A stretch of DNA of 64,000 nucleotides, taken from JAIQGF01 sp963760215. GTDB lineage: Bacteria > Acidobacteriota > Terriglobia > Terriglobales > Acidobacteriaceae. Where the stretch lies: NCBI GenBank assembly GCA_963760215.1, contig CAVXCJ010000002.1:1054001-1118000 (forward strand), in the 5' to 3' direction. A model generated the notes under the pieces. It was not told where the DNA came from. It made no database searches and saw only the letters and a program-made list of their open reading frames with translations. The translations under genes were made by a program, and so were the position numbers. This document shows, in pieces, positions 31,246-41,047 of this stretch; position 1 is the first letter of the stretch; every line of letters starts with the position of its first letter.

Positions 31246-34230
31246 ATGCAGCGCGCCATCACGCACCCTCGACTCCTTGCAGCACCAGAATCAGGGCTAC
31301 CGCAAGGAGGTCTTATTACAAGTTTGTTTACTCTGTTATTCGTGTCGGCACATCGATTACACGGCGCGATGAGGCGCGCCGGATCGGCGTCGGCCCTCAT
31401 GTCGGCCGGAACGAAGATCATCGCCCTCGCATTCCTGTTTGTCGCCGGCGCGGCGGCCCAGCAGCCTCTGGCGCCTCTGGTTCCGCTGGATTCGAATGCC
31501 ATCATGGGCTTTGACAGCTTGGGGACATGGAATGTCACGGGCATCCCGTTTCGCCCGGGTTTCACGCTGGCGTCCACCACGACGCGCACGCAAGGGAGCG
31601 CTGCCTATTCCATCGCCAACCCGCCGAACCTAATGCAACTGACCAGCCAGCCAATCGCCTCCACGGCGACCGCCCTCACTGGCATAGGGAATGCCGGGGC
31701 GCTCCTCCAGATCGACGTTCTGATTCCCGCGAAACACAACAAGGTGAGCCCGGGCTGGATTCTGGCGTTCGTCAGCTCGCGGTCTCGTCGCTTGCACAAG
31801 GTTCCGCTCGGTTTCGTCTCCATCAACAACCACCGCGACAGCTACCGCGGTGGCGTCTACAACACCATCACCTTCGCCATACCCCATGACGTCAGCTCAG
31901 CTCTGCATGGCGCTACCTTTAGTGACCTCACCTTCAACCTCGACGTCATCTCACTCGGCATCGGCACCTATCTCTTTGACAACCTGCGCGTCCATTCTGT
32001 TCCTCTGGTTCAATCGCCCACCGGCACAGCGCCTCCGCCCGGCTACGGCGGCTCCGTCGATCTTGTCGTCTTCGGAAACGCGCCGGTCACCCAGACCTTC
32101 AACCTCGGCCCCACGCAAATTCCCAACGGCTTCCACCTGAAGCTGGGCACCGTCGTCGCCACTACCGTGCAGCTTCAACTCGGGTTGGATGGCCACCCGG
32201 CACTCACCTGCACATACGGTTTCGATGGCACTGACTCCGCTGACCGATCCTACATTCTCAACTCCTGCACTGGCGGTTTTCAGGCTGGCGATCTGGTCAA
32301 CGCCAATTGGGTCCACATGGCCATCGTCGGCGGCGACTCCACCCAGAAGATCCGCGCGCAGCTCGCCCTCAATCCCATGGGCGATCTGGTGGGTACTGGC
32401 CTCATCCCGCCCATGCCAACGTTCTGGGGCGATGCCGATACCTGCATTCCCGCTCCCGTGCCCGGCACGGTGGTGACAACCTCTGCCAGTTGCTCCAATC
32501 AGACCGCTCAGGCAAATGAAATCATCACCAACTACTTCAACCAAGTGAACAACGCCAACCCGGATCCTAACTGGATCGTCCCGCCGGTGCCCGAGTTTGC
32601 GCTCCGCCACGGCGACGGCACGCCGAACAACAACCCCAACGGTCCTCCGCCCGTTCCCAACGATCCACCCTTCGACACTGGAGGCGATTTGAACCCCGGC
32701 GGCAGCTTCGATGCCTATTGGCGGCTCAACGGCAATCTGACGCCCACGGCCGTCACCGGCACCGACGAAACCAAAACTCACTTTGATGCCACCTTCACCA
32801 CCCACGGCGTACTCTTCGGCGAAGACTTCGATGTGGTGGACGTCAAGGTCACGGCCGATACCGATAGCGGACAGACTACGCCCACGCCTACGGCAGCCAC
32901 GTCCACCGGCACCCTCGGGTTGTACGTTTTCGGCGTAGAGCTCCCTTCCAACGGCTTCACGGTCAATCCCAGCGCGGGCTTTAGTATCGATCCTAAGTTC
33001 AGCCGCGAATTCAATGCGCCGCCTATCCAAATCTGGATTTTCACCATCACTGTTGGCGCCACTGTCGATGCCGAGCTCAAAGCCAGCGGCTCGGCCGCAG
33101 CCAGCGGTTTGGACCTGAACGTTACCCCCAGCGCCTCTCTCGGTGGGCACATCAGCGGCGGAATTGACCTCGGCATCGCCAGCGGCACCGTAGACGCCAG
33201 GATCAGCCTGCTTACCCTCTCCACGCCCGTTAGGGCGCAGGCCAAGTGGGTGATCAACACCAGCCCCGCCCGCTGCGATTTCGCGCTGGACGGCTCGCTG
33301 AAGGGGGATCTTAACCTCAGCTCGGGCGGCGGCGAAGTCGATCTCAACGCCACCTTCGGAGTCTGCCCGTTCTGCTACACCGACTCCGAAAGGCTATTCA
33401 AATGGGGTCCGCTGGCCAGCTCGACGGTGAATATCTTCAACGACACCATTGATGTGTCGTTGTTTGAACTACCGGCGTCCTTGTGCGCGTTCCCGATCAC
33501 GGTGAGCATCGTCTCTCCACCTTCGGGAGCAAGTCTGTCCTCCGGTCTGCCGATTACGTTAACCGGCTCCGCGAATCCCAACGACTCCACGCTGCCCGTT
33601 GCCAGCACCACCTACAACTGGACGTATACCCCCGGCGCCAACGCGGGCACCGCCAGCGGCCCGACTACCGGCGCCAACCCGATAGTCACCTTCGGCGCGC
33701 CGACATCGGGATCCACCTCCTCATGGACCATCGGATTGAGCGCGACCGTCACCGTAAACGACTCGAAGAATCACCCAATCACGTCAACCGCCTCTGCCAC
33801 TTCCATACCCGTCACAGTCAACAGCTTGAGCAGCGGCGTGTACATTTCGCAAGTGGTGAGTGCCGTCACGGGTCCGGGCATACCGGATCCCAACGGGGTT
33901 CTCATGGTCCTCAGCGGCCAGGACGGCGGCGTCTTCGACACCGGCACGATTACCATCTCCGGATTGGTCCAGGGAATCGGCGGGCCGCTGAGTACCACGT
34001 TCACAGAGGCGGCTTGCACCGACGTTGATGTCAACTTCTATACTTCAGCATGCTCGGCACCCGGTGCAGCCACAACCCTGACAACGACAGACGCAACCAC
34101 CACTTCCCCGTCGGCAAGTTGGCCGCTGCCCCACCCGTCCGGCACCTACAAGATCACCATGACCACCACCGCGGGCGGCAATACCTATACAGCTACGGTG
34201 CTCGTTTGGATCCCGGTTGTGTTCTCGTGA
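31246..34230 (+). CDS. Large secreted protein, unknown function
   Basis: A 994-residue exported protein. ATG 31246 is selected because GGAGG lies five bases upstream; a signal-like stretch (IIALAFLFVAGAAAQQ) follows at about 58. Sequence is rich in Thr, Ser, Gly and Asn, with a beta-rich look (SDLTFNLDVISLGIGTYLFD) and a polyproline NNNPNGPPPVPNDPP near 465. VSIVSPPSGASLSSGLPITL near 757 is the start of an Ig-like domain. Few charged residues. Together these suggest a surface or matrix protein. It is followed by a HEAT-repeat gene 23 bases on, so the two are probably co-expressed. I recognise no family. Confidence 0.65.
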   Translation: MQRAITHPRLLAAPESGLPQGGLITSLFTLLFVSAHRLHGAMRRAGSASALMSAGTKIIALAFLFVAGAAAQQPLAPLVPLDSNAIMGFDSLGTWNVTGIPFRPGFTLASTTTRTQGSAAYSIANPPNLMQLTSQPIASTATALTGIGNAGALLQIDVLIPAKHNKVSPGWILAFVSSRSRRLHKVPLGFVSINNHRDSYRGGVYNTITFAIPHDVSSALHGATFSDLTFNLDVISLGIGTYLFDNLRVHSVPLVQSPTGTAPPPGYGGSVDLVVFGNAPVTQTFNLGPTQIPNGFHLKLGTVVATTVQLQLGLDGHPALTCTYGFDGTDSADRSYILNSCTGGFQAGDLVNANWVHMAIVGGDSTQKIRAQLALNPMGDLVGTGLIPPMPTFWGDADTCIPAPVPGTVVTTSASCSNQTAQANEIITNYFNQVNNANPDPNWIVPPVPEFALRHGDGTPNNNPNGPPPVPNDPPFDTGGDLNPGGSFDAYWRLNGNLTPTAVTGTDETKTHFDATFTTHGVLFGEDFDVVDVKVTADTDSGQTTPTPTAATSTGTLGLYVFGVELPSNGFTVNPSAGFSIDPKFSREFNAPPIQIWIFTITVGATVDAELKASGSAAASGLDLNVTPSASLGGHISGGIDLGIASGTVDARISLLTLSTPVRAQAKWVINTSPARCDFALDGSLKGDLNLSSGGGEVDLNATFGVCPFCYTDSERLFKWGPLASSTVNIFNDTIDVSLFELPASLCAFPITVSIVSPPSGASLSSGLPITLTGSANPNDSTLPVASTTYNWTYTPGANAGTASGPTTGANPIVTFGAPTSGSTSSWTIGLSATVTVNDSKNHPITSTASATSIPVTVNSLSSGVYISQVVSAVTGPGIPDPNGVLMVLSGQDGGVFDTGTITISGLVQGIGGPLSTTFTEAACTDVDVNFYTSACSAPGAATTLTTTDATTTSPSASWPLPHPSGTYKITMTTTAGGNTYTATVLVWIPVVFS

Positions 34231-34253
34231 CCTGAGGAGCGGAGGACCTGCAT

Positions 34254-36065
34254 ATGATCAGCACAACCCTTAGATCCTTCGGGCTCGCCGTCGTCGCTGC
34301 TTTAGCGGCGGCGGCGGCGAGCCCTTTGGCGGCGGCCGCCGCTCCCCTAATGCATCCCGGCGACCAGTCCCGCTGGTCGCTCGATTTCCGCGTCCGCCTG
34401 GAACAACACGCAGCGCCGCCCATCGAGGTCCATCTGATGGGCGACTGGGTTTCGACCATTGCCGCGGCGCGCCCCGGCGAATACGACGCGCAACTTCAGA
34501 TCGCCGATGTACGCTTCACCGGCGATGCCGCGAAGAGCGCGCCCGCAGCCTCTCTGGAAGACCTGCGGCTGCGCCTCTCGCGACCGTTCTGGGCTACTTA
34601 CCGTGCCGACGGGGGATTGCTGGCGATTCATTTCTTCCGCAATGTCAGTCCTGCCGACCGCAATCTCCTCCAGATGGTCGCCACCGAACTCCAACTCGTC
34701 CAACCCGATTCCGCACGCCCCTCGTGGACGGCGCAGGAACGCGACGGCGCGGGAGAGTACGTGGCCCTCTACGTGGCGCCGCAGCCTGATCGCATCATGA
34801 AGCGCAAACTGAAATACGTGTACACCGATGGCGTGGCCGGCGCCCCTGCCGGCACAGTCCGCGTCGCCATAGACCAGTCCGACGTTACCTTCTCGCTGGC
34901 TCCGAACGGCGGCGTCCAGGCCGTCGATGGAACCAGTCGCATGCATATGGAGCTGTCGCTGGACAACGCCAGTCAACTAGCGGTCGTGACCGAGATTCAC
35001 GTCAGCAATCTTCGCACCGTCCGCGCCCCGGATCTGATCGGCAGCCTTGCGCACGCCCTTCCCAACGTGACCAGTTCCCCGATCGTGACGCACAAGCCCG
35101 ATCCCGCGGAAGTGCGCGCCCACGCCGACGACCGCCTGCTAGAAGGCTATGTCACCGAATCGCTGCTCACCGACGCATTCGCAAAGGGCACCGTCGACAC
35201 CGCTCTTCCAGATCGTCTCGCCGCGCTCTTCCGACGCCGTCCAAAAGCCGCTTCCGTCGCCGTTGCCCTGTTATCCAAGAATGGCCCGCAGAAACGTCTC
35301 ACCGATGCGCTCGGCGGCGCTGGCACGCCCGCCGCCATCGCTGCCCTCGCCACTCTCGCACGCGATCCCGCCCTGGCCGAAAACCTGCGTGTGGATGCCA
35401 TCACCGCGTTCGTCCAGATGCAGCACCCCACCCCGGAAGCCATGCGCGTCCCCGCCGCTCTGATGGGTGATTCCAACCCCGCCGTCCAATCCGCAGCCCG
35501 TATGATGAGCGGCGCCCTGGCGCGCGCCGGCCGATCCGCGCATCCGGCCGAAGCCGATGCGATTGATGCTTCTCTCATTGCCCTCTATCGCAATGCCAGC
35601 GAAACTCGCCAGGCCGGCGAGCTGCTCGGCGCTCTCGGCAATAGCGCTGGCCCCTCGGTCGTCCCTGTCATTGAAGAAGCCCTGCGCGATTCGCGTGTTC
35701 CCATCCGCGCCGCTGCCGCTCGCGCCCTTCGGCTGGCTCCCGGCCCCGCGATTGATCGCCTCCTCGCAAAGGTCATCGCCTCCGACCGCGATCCCGTCGT
35801 CCGCGCGGATGCCATCTTCGCCGCTCGGTTCCGCCGTCCCCTGCCCGCTCCCCTCGCCGACGCGCTGCTAAAAGCCGCCACCGCCGACACCATCGACTAC
35901 GTCCGCAGCAACGCTGTGGCCCTGCTTCGGCAGAATCCTGCCGCGTCTCCCCGCATCCCCGAGACCCTGGTCAGCATCGCCGATCACGACACTAACCCCG
36001 GCATCCGCCGCCAAGCCAGCGAAGCCCTGGCGTCCATTCGCGCTGCGGCTTCGGCCAAGCCGTGA
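34254..36065 (+). CDS. Exported HEAT-repeat protein
   Basis: 603 residues: an Ala-rich signal peptide (LAVVAALAAAAASPLAAAAA), a beta-rich N-terminal domain to about 270 (WSLDFRVRLEQ, LDNASQLAVVTEIHVSNL), and alpha-helical repeats from about 300 (AIAALATLARDPALAENLRV; VPVIEEALRDSRVPIRAAAA; IPETLVSIADHDTNPGIRRQ). The layout is a little like the lipid-transfer vitellogenin N-module, but that is only a shape comparison. HEAT solenoids bind proteins. Co-directional with the giant secreted protein. A strong bidirectional terminator follows. Confidence 0.75.
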   Translation: MISTTLRSFGLAVVAALAAAAASPLAAAAAPLMHPGDQSRWSLDFRVRLEQHAAPPIEVHLMGDWVSTIAAARPGEYDAQLQIADVRFTGDAAKSAPAASLEDLRLRLSRPFWATYRADGGLLAIHFFRNVSPADRNLLQMVATELQLVQPDSARPSWTAQERDGAGEYVALYVAPQPDRIMKRKLKYVYTDGVAGAPAGTVRVAIDQSDVTFSLAPNGGVQAVDGTSRMHMELSLDNASQLAVVTEIHVSNLRTVRAPDLIGSLAHALPNVTSSPIVTHKPDPAEVRAHADDRLLEGYVTESLLTDAFAKGTVDTALPDRLAALFRRRPKAASVAVALLSKNGPQKRLTDALGGAGTPAAIAALATLARDPALAENLRVDAITAFVQMQHPTPEAMRVPAALMGDSNPAVQSAARMMSGALARAGRSAHPAEADAIDASLIALYRNASETRQAGELLGALGNSAGPSVVPVIEEALRDSRVPIRAAAARALRLAPGPAIDRLLAKVIASDRDPVVRADAIFAARFRRPLPAPLADALLKAATADTIDYVRSNAVALLRQNPAASPRIPETLVSIADHDTNPGIRRQASEALASIRAAASAKP

Positions 36066-36194
36066 AGGGGAGGGTAGTTTCGCCGACAGTCACCTCAAAT
36101 CCTCAAACTGCCGCAGTTCCCCTCTTCGCGCCCTGTGGTCGATAGGGAGAAGCCGGCCTCCAGTCCACCAACCGTCCAGCGACCTCAAAATACA

Positions 36195-36230
36195 AAAGGG
36201 AGAAGCCGCATGGCTTCTCCCTTTGTTTGT
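36195..36230. terminator. Bidirectional intrinsic terminator
   Basis: AAAGGGAGAAGCC (36195-36207), loop GCAT, GGCTTCTCCCTTT (36212-36224), TGTTTGT. The 13-bp stem is perfect and is flanked by A and T runs, so it can stop transcripts of the HEAT gene and the convergent tonB gene. Confidence 0.9.
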
Positions 36231-36250
36231 GATCGCTACAGTGAAATTCT

Positions 36251-37267
36251 CTAGTAAAGCCTGAAGTTTACTTCGACGTTGATCTGCACCGCCACCGGGC
36301 GCCCGTCCTTCATCGCCGGCTCGAACTTCCATAGCCGCACCGCTTCGATCGCTTTCTGGTCCAGCCCCAGGCCGAGCGAGCGCGCCACCTTCAACTGCTG
36401 CGGACGACCGTACTGGTCCACGATCAGCCACAGCACCACCGTGCCCTGGTACTTCGCCTTGCGGGCTTCTTCCGAGTACTCGGGATCGGGCGTGGAGAGG
36501 GCACGCGGAGCCGATACGCCGCCGCCAACCCTGAACAAACCGCCACCAATGCCTCCACCGCGGCCGGGGCCGACGCCCGGTCCTTCACCGGAGCCAACGC
36601 CGCCGCCGGAGCCTGAACCGATGCCGCCGCCCGATCCGGTGCCGTTGGAGGGCGGACCGTTCGGGACAGGGGATTTGGGATCGCCGAAATTGGGCATCGC
36701 CAACTGCGCCATCTTCACTTGCGGAGGCACTACAACCGTGGGTTCCATCGGCAGCTTGGGATGGTCGTTGCGGATGACCATCGCCGGCGGCGTGAACTGC
36801 TCCATGGCGAACTTGGGCAGACGTCCCTTGGGAGCGGGCAGCCTGTCGCGATCCCCGCCGCCACCGCCACCGCCGGTCGTGTCGTTTCTTTTCGAAGACA
36901 GCGGCATGTACTGCGAAATGTCGGGAGCAACCAGGGTCACCGTCTCGTGCTTCACTTCCTTCACTACCCTGGCGCCGGCCACTGAGACCGCAATAATGCC
37001 GCCGATCGCCAGCAGGTGCAGCAGGGTGGAGCCCACCGCGCCGCGCTTCTTGTAATTGTACGAACCCCAGATCTCGGGCACCGGGACAGGCTTGGATGTC
37101 AGGCGCAGGGGCGGAAGCTTCTCGGGATGGCGCCAGTCGTGAATCTGCCGCCGCAGCGACTGCCACAGCGAGAGGTCGAATTGATCGCTGGGAAGCAGCA
37201 GGTTCAACTCGGGTACTTCCTGCCGCCGAACCTGGTTCTCCGATGGAGTCAAATTCTCATGTGCCAT
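36251..37267 (-). CDS. TonB-family energy-transducing protein
   Basis: Couples the proton-motive force to outer-membrane transport or scaffolds the envelope. 338 aa: cytoplasmic N-terminus (NLLLPSDQFDLSLWQSLRRQ), one membrane helix near 85-103 (STLLHLLAIGGIIAVSVAGA), a long periplasmic linker with Pro and (GSG)n runs (about 215-255), and a TonB C-terminal domain (PEYSEEARKAKYQGTVVLWL; WKFEPAMKDGRPVAVQINVE). ATG 37267 is preferred; a TTG at 37291 would add eight residues. ExbB and ExbD are not adjacent. The gene is convergent with the HEAT-repeat gene. Confidence 0.9.
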   Translation of the reverse strand: MAHENLTPSENQVRRQEVPELNLLLPSDQFDLSLWQSLRRQIHDWRHPEKLPPLRLTSKPVPVPEIWGSYNYKKRGAVGSTLLHLLAIGGIIAVSVAGARVVKEVKHETVTLVAPDISQYMPLSSKRNDTTGGGGGGGDRDRLPAPKGRLPKFAMEQFTPPAMVIRNDHPKLPMEPTVVVPPQVKMAQLAMPNFGDPKSPVPNGPPSNGTGSGGGIGSGSGGGVGSGEGPGVGPGRGGGIGGGLFRVGGGVSAPRALSTPDPEYSEEARKAKYQGTVVLWLIVDQYGRPQQLKVARSLGLGLDQKAIEAVRLWKFEPAMKDGRPVAVQINVEVNFRLY

Positions 37268-37624
37268 AAGTGCGTGTTGTCCCGGATTCAATGCCTGTGG
37301 CCCGTTTGCTCCTGGTTGGGAGTTTCACCTGACCAGGAGAATGAGCACATTGGGTGCCAAGTTGCCGCAGCGGAACCCCGCCCTACCCACCTGTGCACTT
37401 AGGCTAACACGGTGCTGCTGCAGGAGTCGCGGTACGGTCGCCGTAATACGAAAGATTTACATGGTGAGTGACAATAATCGCGGAGGCACCGGGGGGACAT
37501 GTACATCTGGTGATCGGATGATCGGGTGATCTGGCGATCTGAATTTCTGATTTCGATCACCCGATCACCGGATTCATGAACTCGCTATAATGAAACGACC
37601 CCTGACCGCGGAGACGAGACCGGA
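37268..37624. other. 357-bp gap between tonB-like gene and ileS
   Basis: Divergent promoter region. It contains an 8-bp inverted repeat CTCCTGGT/ACCAGGAG (37309-37339) and, close to ileS, a GATCGGGT-type word-repeat hairpin. The middle (37345-37500) shows no gene and no clear RNA fold. No T-box motif was recognised before ileS. Confidence 0.5.
37508..37572. repeat. Word-repeat hairpin (GATCGGGT type)
   Basis: The left arm TGGTGATCGGATGATCGGGT continues with GATCTGGCGATC; the right arm is CGATCACCCGATCACCGG. Eight-base words repeat three to four times on the left and twice on the right, complementary to each other. It lies 50 bases before ileS rather than at a stop codon. Confidence 0.7.
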
Positions 37625-40465
37625 GTGCCGCAAGAACTGAAAGCCACGCTCAACCTGCCGAAAACCGAGTTTTCGATGAAGGCCAACCTGCCCCAGAACG
37701 AGCCCAAAATGCTCGCCCGCTGGGAGCAGATGCGGATTTATGACCTCATCCGGCAGGCGCGTCGCGGCGCGCCCATGTACGTCCTGCACGACGGGCCTCC
37801 GTACTCCAACGGGCCCATCCACCTCGGTACCGCGCTCAACAAGACGGTGAAGGACTTCATCGTGAAGTCCAAGACCATGGCGGGCTTCGATTCCCCGTAC
37901 CTGCCGGGCTGGGACTGCCACGGGCTGCCCATCGAGATCAAGGTGGATGAGGCGCTGGGACGCAAGAAGCTGGAGATGGACCCGCTCCAGGTGCGGCAGG
38001 CGTGCCGCGAGTACGCCGAAAAATACCTCGACTTGCAGCGCGAGCAGTTCAAGCGCATCGGCGTGTTCGGCCGCTGGGAGCGCCCCTACTCCACCATGAC
38101 CCCCGAGTACGAGGCGGTGGTGATTGACACGTTGTTCAAGTTCATTGACCAGGACGCGGTGTACAAGGGCCTTCGTCCCGTCTATTGGTGCATTCACGAC
38201 AAAACTGCGCTGGCGGAGGCTGAGGTCGAGTACAAAAACCACGTCAGCCCGTCCATCTGGGTGAAGTACCGCATGACGAGCGATCCGGCGAAGGTTGATG
38301 CGGCGCTCGCGGGCAAGAAAGTTTCCACCATCATCTGGACCACGACCCCGTGGACGCTGCCCGCCTCCATGGCGGTGGCGTTTCATCCGGATGAGGAGTA
38401 TGTGGCGCTGGAGTCGGGCGGCGAGTTGTACATCGTGGCCGACAAGCTGGCGCAGATCACGGCGGAAAAATGCGGGCTGCAGCGCAACCCGGTCGCCCGC
38501 TTTCCCGGCCGCATGCTGGAGCACACCACCTACGCGCATCCCTTCCTCGAGCGCCAGATCCTGGGCGTGCTCGCTGATTACGTGCACATGGAAGAAGGCA
38601 CGGGCGCGGTGCATACCGCTCCCTCGCACGGCGCCGACGATTTTTACACCGGGCAGAAATACAACCTCGACCAGACCTGCAACGTGGACGAGGCCGGACG
38701 CCTGCGCCATGGCTTGCCGGAATACGAGGGCAAGAAAGTTTTTCAGGCGAACGATTCCATCGTCGAGTTGCTCCAAAGCCGCGGCGTGCTACTGCACCTG
38801 GAAAAGATTGAGCACTCCTATCCGCACTGCTGGCGCTGCCACCATCCCGTGATCTTCCGCGCGACAGAGCAGTGGTTCATCTCCATGGAAGCGAAGATCG
38901 GCGGCGGCACGCTGCGCAGCCGCGCGCTGGAAGAGATCAGGAAAGTGCGCTGGGATCCGGCCTGGGGCGAAGAGCGCATTTCCAACATGATCGCCACCCG
39001 GCCGGACTGGTGCATCTCGCGCCAGCGGGTGTGGGGCGTGCCCATCGCCATCATCTTCTGCGAAGGCTGCGACGAATTCCTGCGCTCGCCGGACGTGCAG
39101 CGCGCCATCGTGGAATTGTTCCGGCGCGAAGGTTCGGATGCATGGTACCGGCTCAAGCCGGAAGAGATCGTCCCGGCGGGAACCCGCTGCGCCAAGTGCG
39201 GCGGCACGCAGTTCCGCAAGGAAATGGATATCGTCGACGTGTGGTTCGAATCCGGATCCAGCTACCTGGCGGTCGAGTCCAGCGCGCCCGATCTGCCGTG
39301 GCCGTCGGACATGTACATCGAAGGCGGCGACCAATACCGCGGCTGGTTCCACTCTTCCCTGCTGTGCTCCATCGGCGCGCGCAATTCGGCGCCCTACAAG
39401 ACGGTCGGCACGATCGGGTGGACGCTCGACATGCAGGGTCGCGCCATGCACAAGTCGCTCGGCAACGATGTGGACCCGGTGGATATCGCCAACCGCATGG
39501 GCGCCGAGATCGTGCGCCTGTGGGTCGCCTCGGTGGACTTCCGCGACGACGTGCGCTCCGACGAAACCCTGATGCAGCGTATCGCGGAGACCTATCGCAA
39601 GATCCGCAACACGTTCCGATACATTGTCAGCAACCTGTACGATTTCGACCCGCAACGCGACGCCGTCCCCTTCGCCGACATGGAATTTCTCGACCGCGTG
39701 GCGCTGGTGCAGACGGCGGAGATCTCGCAGCGGGTGCTGGGCTGGTACGACGCCTTCCTCTTCCATCGCGTCTTCCAGGACGTGAACGAATTTTGCGTGG
39801 AAGCGCTCAGCAAGACACACTTCGACATCATCAAGGACCGCCTCTACACCTTCGCGCCCAACTCGCGCGCCCGGCGCTCGGCACAGACCGCCATTTGGCG
39901 CATCGGTGAGGCGCTGGTTCGGCTGCTGGCGCCCCTCATGAGCTTTACCGCCGAAGAGGTCTGGGGATTCCTGCCCAAGCTGCAGAGCCGCGAGCCCAGC
40001 GTCCATCTCGCCGTTTTCCCCAAGCCCGAGAGCATCCCCGGCGAGGGCTTCTCCTTCGCCAGCAAGGAAACGCTGGCGCTGCAGGCGGAATGGCAGGACT
40101 TGTCACGCGTTCGCGACGAGGTGCTGAAGGCGCTGGAAGCGGCCCGCAACCAGAAGCTGATCGGTTCCGCGCTGGAGGCCGAAGTGCGGCTGAGCGTGCC
40201 TGAGTCGCTGCACGGGCTGGTGCAGCGCCACGAAAAGGATTTGCGCTACTTGTTTATCGTTTCCAGCGTCCAATTAGAAGCGGCGCCTTCGGGAAACGGC
40301 AGCGGCAGCGGGATTAGTGTTGAAATCCGCAAGGCTCCCGGCCAAAAATGTGAGCGCTGCTGGAATTACTCTGCCCAGGTGGGCAGTGATCCCAGCTATC
40401 CGACGGTTTGCGAACGCTGCAGCGCGGCCCTGAAGGAGATCGAAACGGGAGCTCATGGAACCTAG
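37625..40465 (+). CDS. ileS: Isoleucyl-tRNA synthetase
   Basis: Charges tRNA-Ile with isoleucine. 946 aa class I synthetase with the HIGH-equivalent GPIHLGTALNK near 66, editing (CP1) region (TIIWTTTPWTLPASMA near 236), KMSKS-equivalent AMHKSLGNDVDP near 606, and a C-terminal zinc finger CERCWNYSAQ...CERC near 905. GTG 37625 is the start, with a weak GGA upstream. The stop overlaps lspA by eleven bases, and the ileS-lspA pairing is common in bacteria. Confidence 0.96.
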   Translation: MPQELKATLNLPKTEFSMKANLPQNEPKMLARWEQMRIYDLIRQARRGAPMYVLHDGPPYSNGPIHLGTALNKTVKDFIVKSKTMAGFDSPYLPGWDCHGLPIEIKVDEALGRKKLEMDPLQVRQACREYAEKYLDLQREQFKRIGVFGRWERPYSTMTPEYEAVVIDTLFKFIDQDAVYKGLRPVYWCIHDKTALAEAEVEYKNHVSPSIWVKYRMTSDPAKVDAALAGKKVSTIIWTTTPWTLPASMAVAFHPDEEYVALESGGELYIVADKLAQITAEKCGLQRNPVARFPGRMLEHTTYAHPFLERQILGVLADYVHMEEGTGAVHTAPSHGADDFYTGQKYNLDQTCNVDEAGRLRHGLPEYEGKKVFQANDSIVELLQSRGVLLHLEKIEHSYPHCWRCHHPVIFRATEQWFISMEAKIGGGTLRSRALEEIRKVRWDPAWGEERISNMIATRPDWCISRQRVWGVPIAIIFCEGCDEFLRSPDVQRAIVELFRREGSDAWYRLKPEEIVPAGTRCAKCGGTQFRKEMDIVDVWFESGSSYLAVESSAPDLPWPSDMYIEGGDQYRGWFHSSLLCSIGARNSAPYKTVGTIGWTLDMQGRAMHKSLGNDVDPVDIANRMGAEIVRLWVASVDFRDDVRSDETLMQRIAETYRKIRNTFRYIVSNLYDFDPQRDAVPFADMEFLDRVALVQTAEISQRVLGWYDAFLFHRVFQDVNEFCVEALSKTHFDIIKDRLYTFAPNSRARRSAQTAIWRIGEALVRLLAPLMSFTAEEVWGFLPKLQSREPSVHLAVFPKPESIPGEGFSFASKETLALQAEWQDLSRVRDEVLKALEAARNQKLIGSALEAEVRLSVPESLHGLVQRHEKDLRYLFIVSSVQLEAAPSGNGSGSGISVEIRKAPGQKCERCWNYSAQVGSDPSYPTVCERCSAALKEIETGAHGT

Positions 40466-40979
40466 AACCAGCAACGGGATTCACGCCAAGCGCAAGTACC
40501 ACTTCCTGATTGCCATCCTGGTGATCGTGTTGGACCGGATGAGCAAGTGGCTGGTGGCCGGCAGCATCAACCTGCACGACAGTATCTCCGTTCTGCCCGG
40601 CTTCTTTCGTCTGACGCATGTGCAGAACAGCGGCGCGGCCTTCGGGCTGTTTGCCGAGTCATCGTCGGAGTGGAAGGTCGCGATCTTGATTCTGTTTTCC
40701 ATTCTGGCGCTGGCCGTGGTTTCCGCGCTGCTGTGGAAGAACAGCCATAGCATGACCGTCACCGGGGTCGGCCTGTCACTCATCCTTGGCGGCGCCGTGG
40801 GGAATCTTTGGGACCGCCTGCTTACCGGCCACGTGGTGGACTTCTTCGACTTCTACCTCGGCAGCTATCACTGGCCGGCCTTCAACGTGGCCGACAGCGC
40901 CATCGTGATTGGAGCGCTGCTGCTGGTGGCCGAGATCCTCTTCGCCAGGTCCCCGGCTGAGCAGAAGGCGGTTCGGTAA
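40455..40979 (+). CDS. lspA: Lipoprotein signal peptidase
   Basis: Aspartic peptidase that removes the signal peptide from diacylated prolipoproteins at the inner membrane. 174 aa, four helices. Catalytic aspartates lie in HVVDFFDFYL near 128 and FNVADSAIVIG near 145; VQNSGAAFGLF near 56 is the family N-region motif and GGAVGNLWDRL near 111 the third. ATG 40455 lies inside the ileS end, so coupling is likely. The window's TlpA-like lipoprotein would be a substrate. Confidence 0.95.
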   Translation: MEPRTSNGIHAKRKYHFLIAILVIVLDRMSKWLVAGSINLHDSISVLPGFFRLTHVQNSGAAFGLFAESSSEWKVAILILFSILALAVVSALLWKNSHSMTVTGVGLSLILGGAVGNLWDRLLTGHVVDFFDFYLGSYHWPAFNVADSAIVIGALLLVAEILFARSPAEQKAVR

Positions 40980-40984
40980 AATCT

Positions 40985-41046
40985 AGCGGTCTATCAGTCG
41001 ATCGGTCGGGCAGTTTGTGCCCCGCGACCGACAGACCACCGATCGA
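40985..41046. repeat. Word-repeat hairpin (GATCGGTC type) between lspA and S9 peptidase
   Basis: The left arm GGTCTATCAGTCGATCGGTC and the right arm GACCGACAGACCACCGATCG are imperfect inverted copies built from 7-8 base words. It occupies nearly the whole gap between two convergent stops, so it is a plausible two-way terminator. Confidence 0.7.
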
Positions 41047-41047
41047 G

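Noticed and set aside
37574..40006. Long minus-strand frames across ileS
   Set aside because: Antisense shadows of a well-conserved tRNA synthetase.
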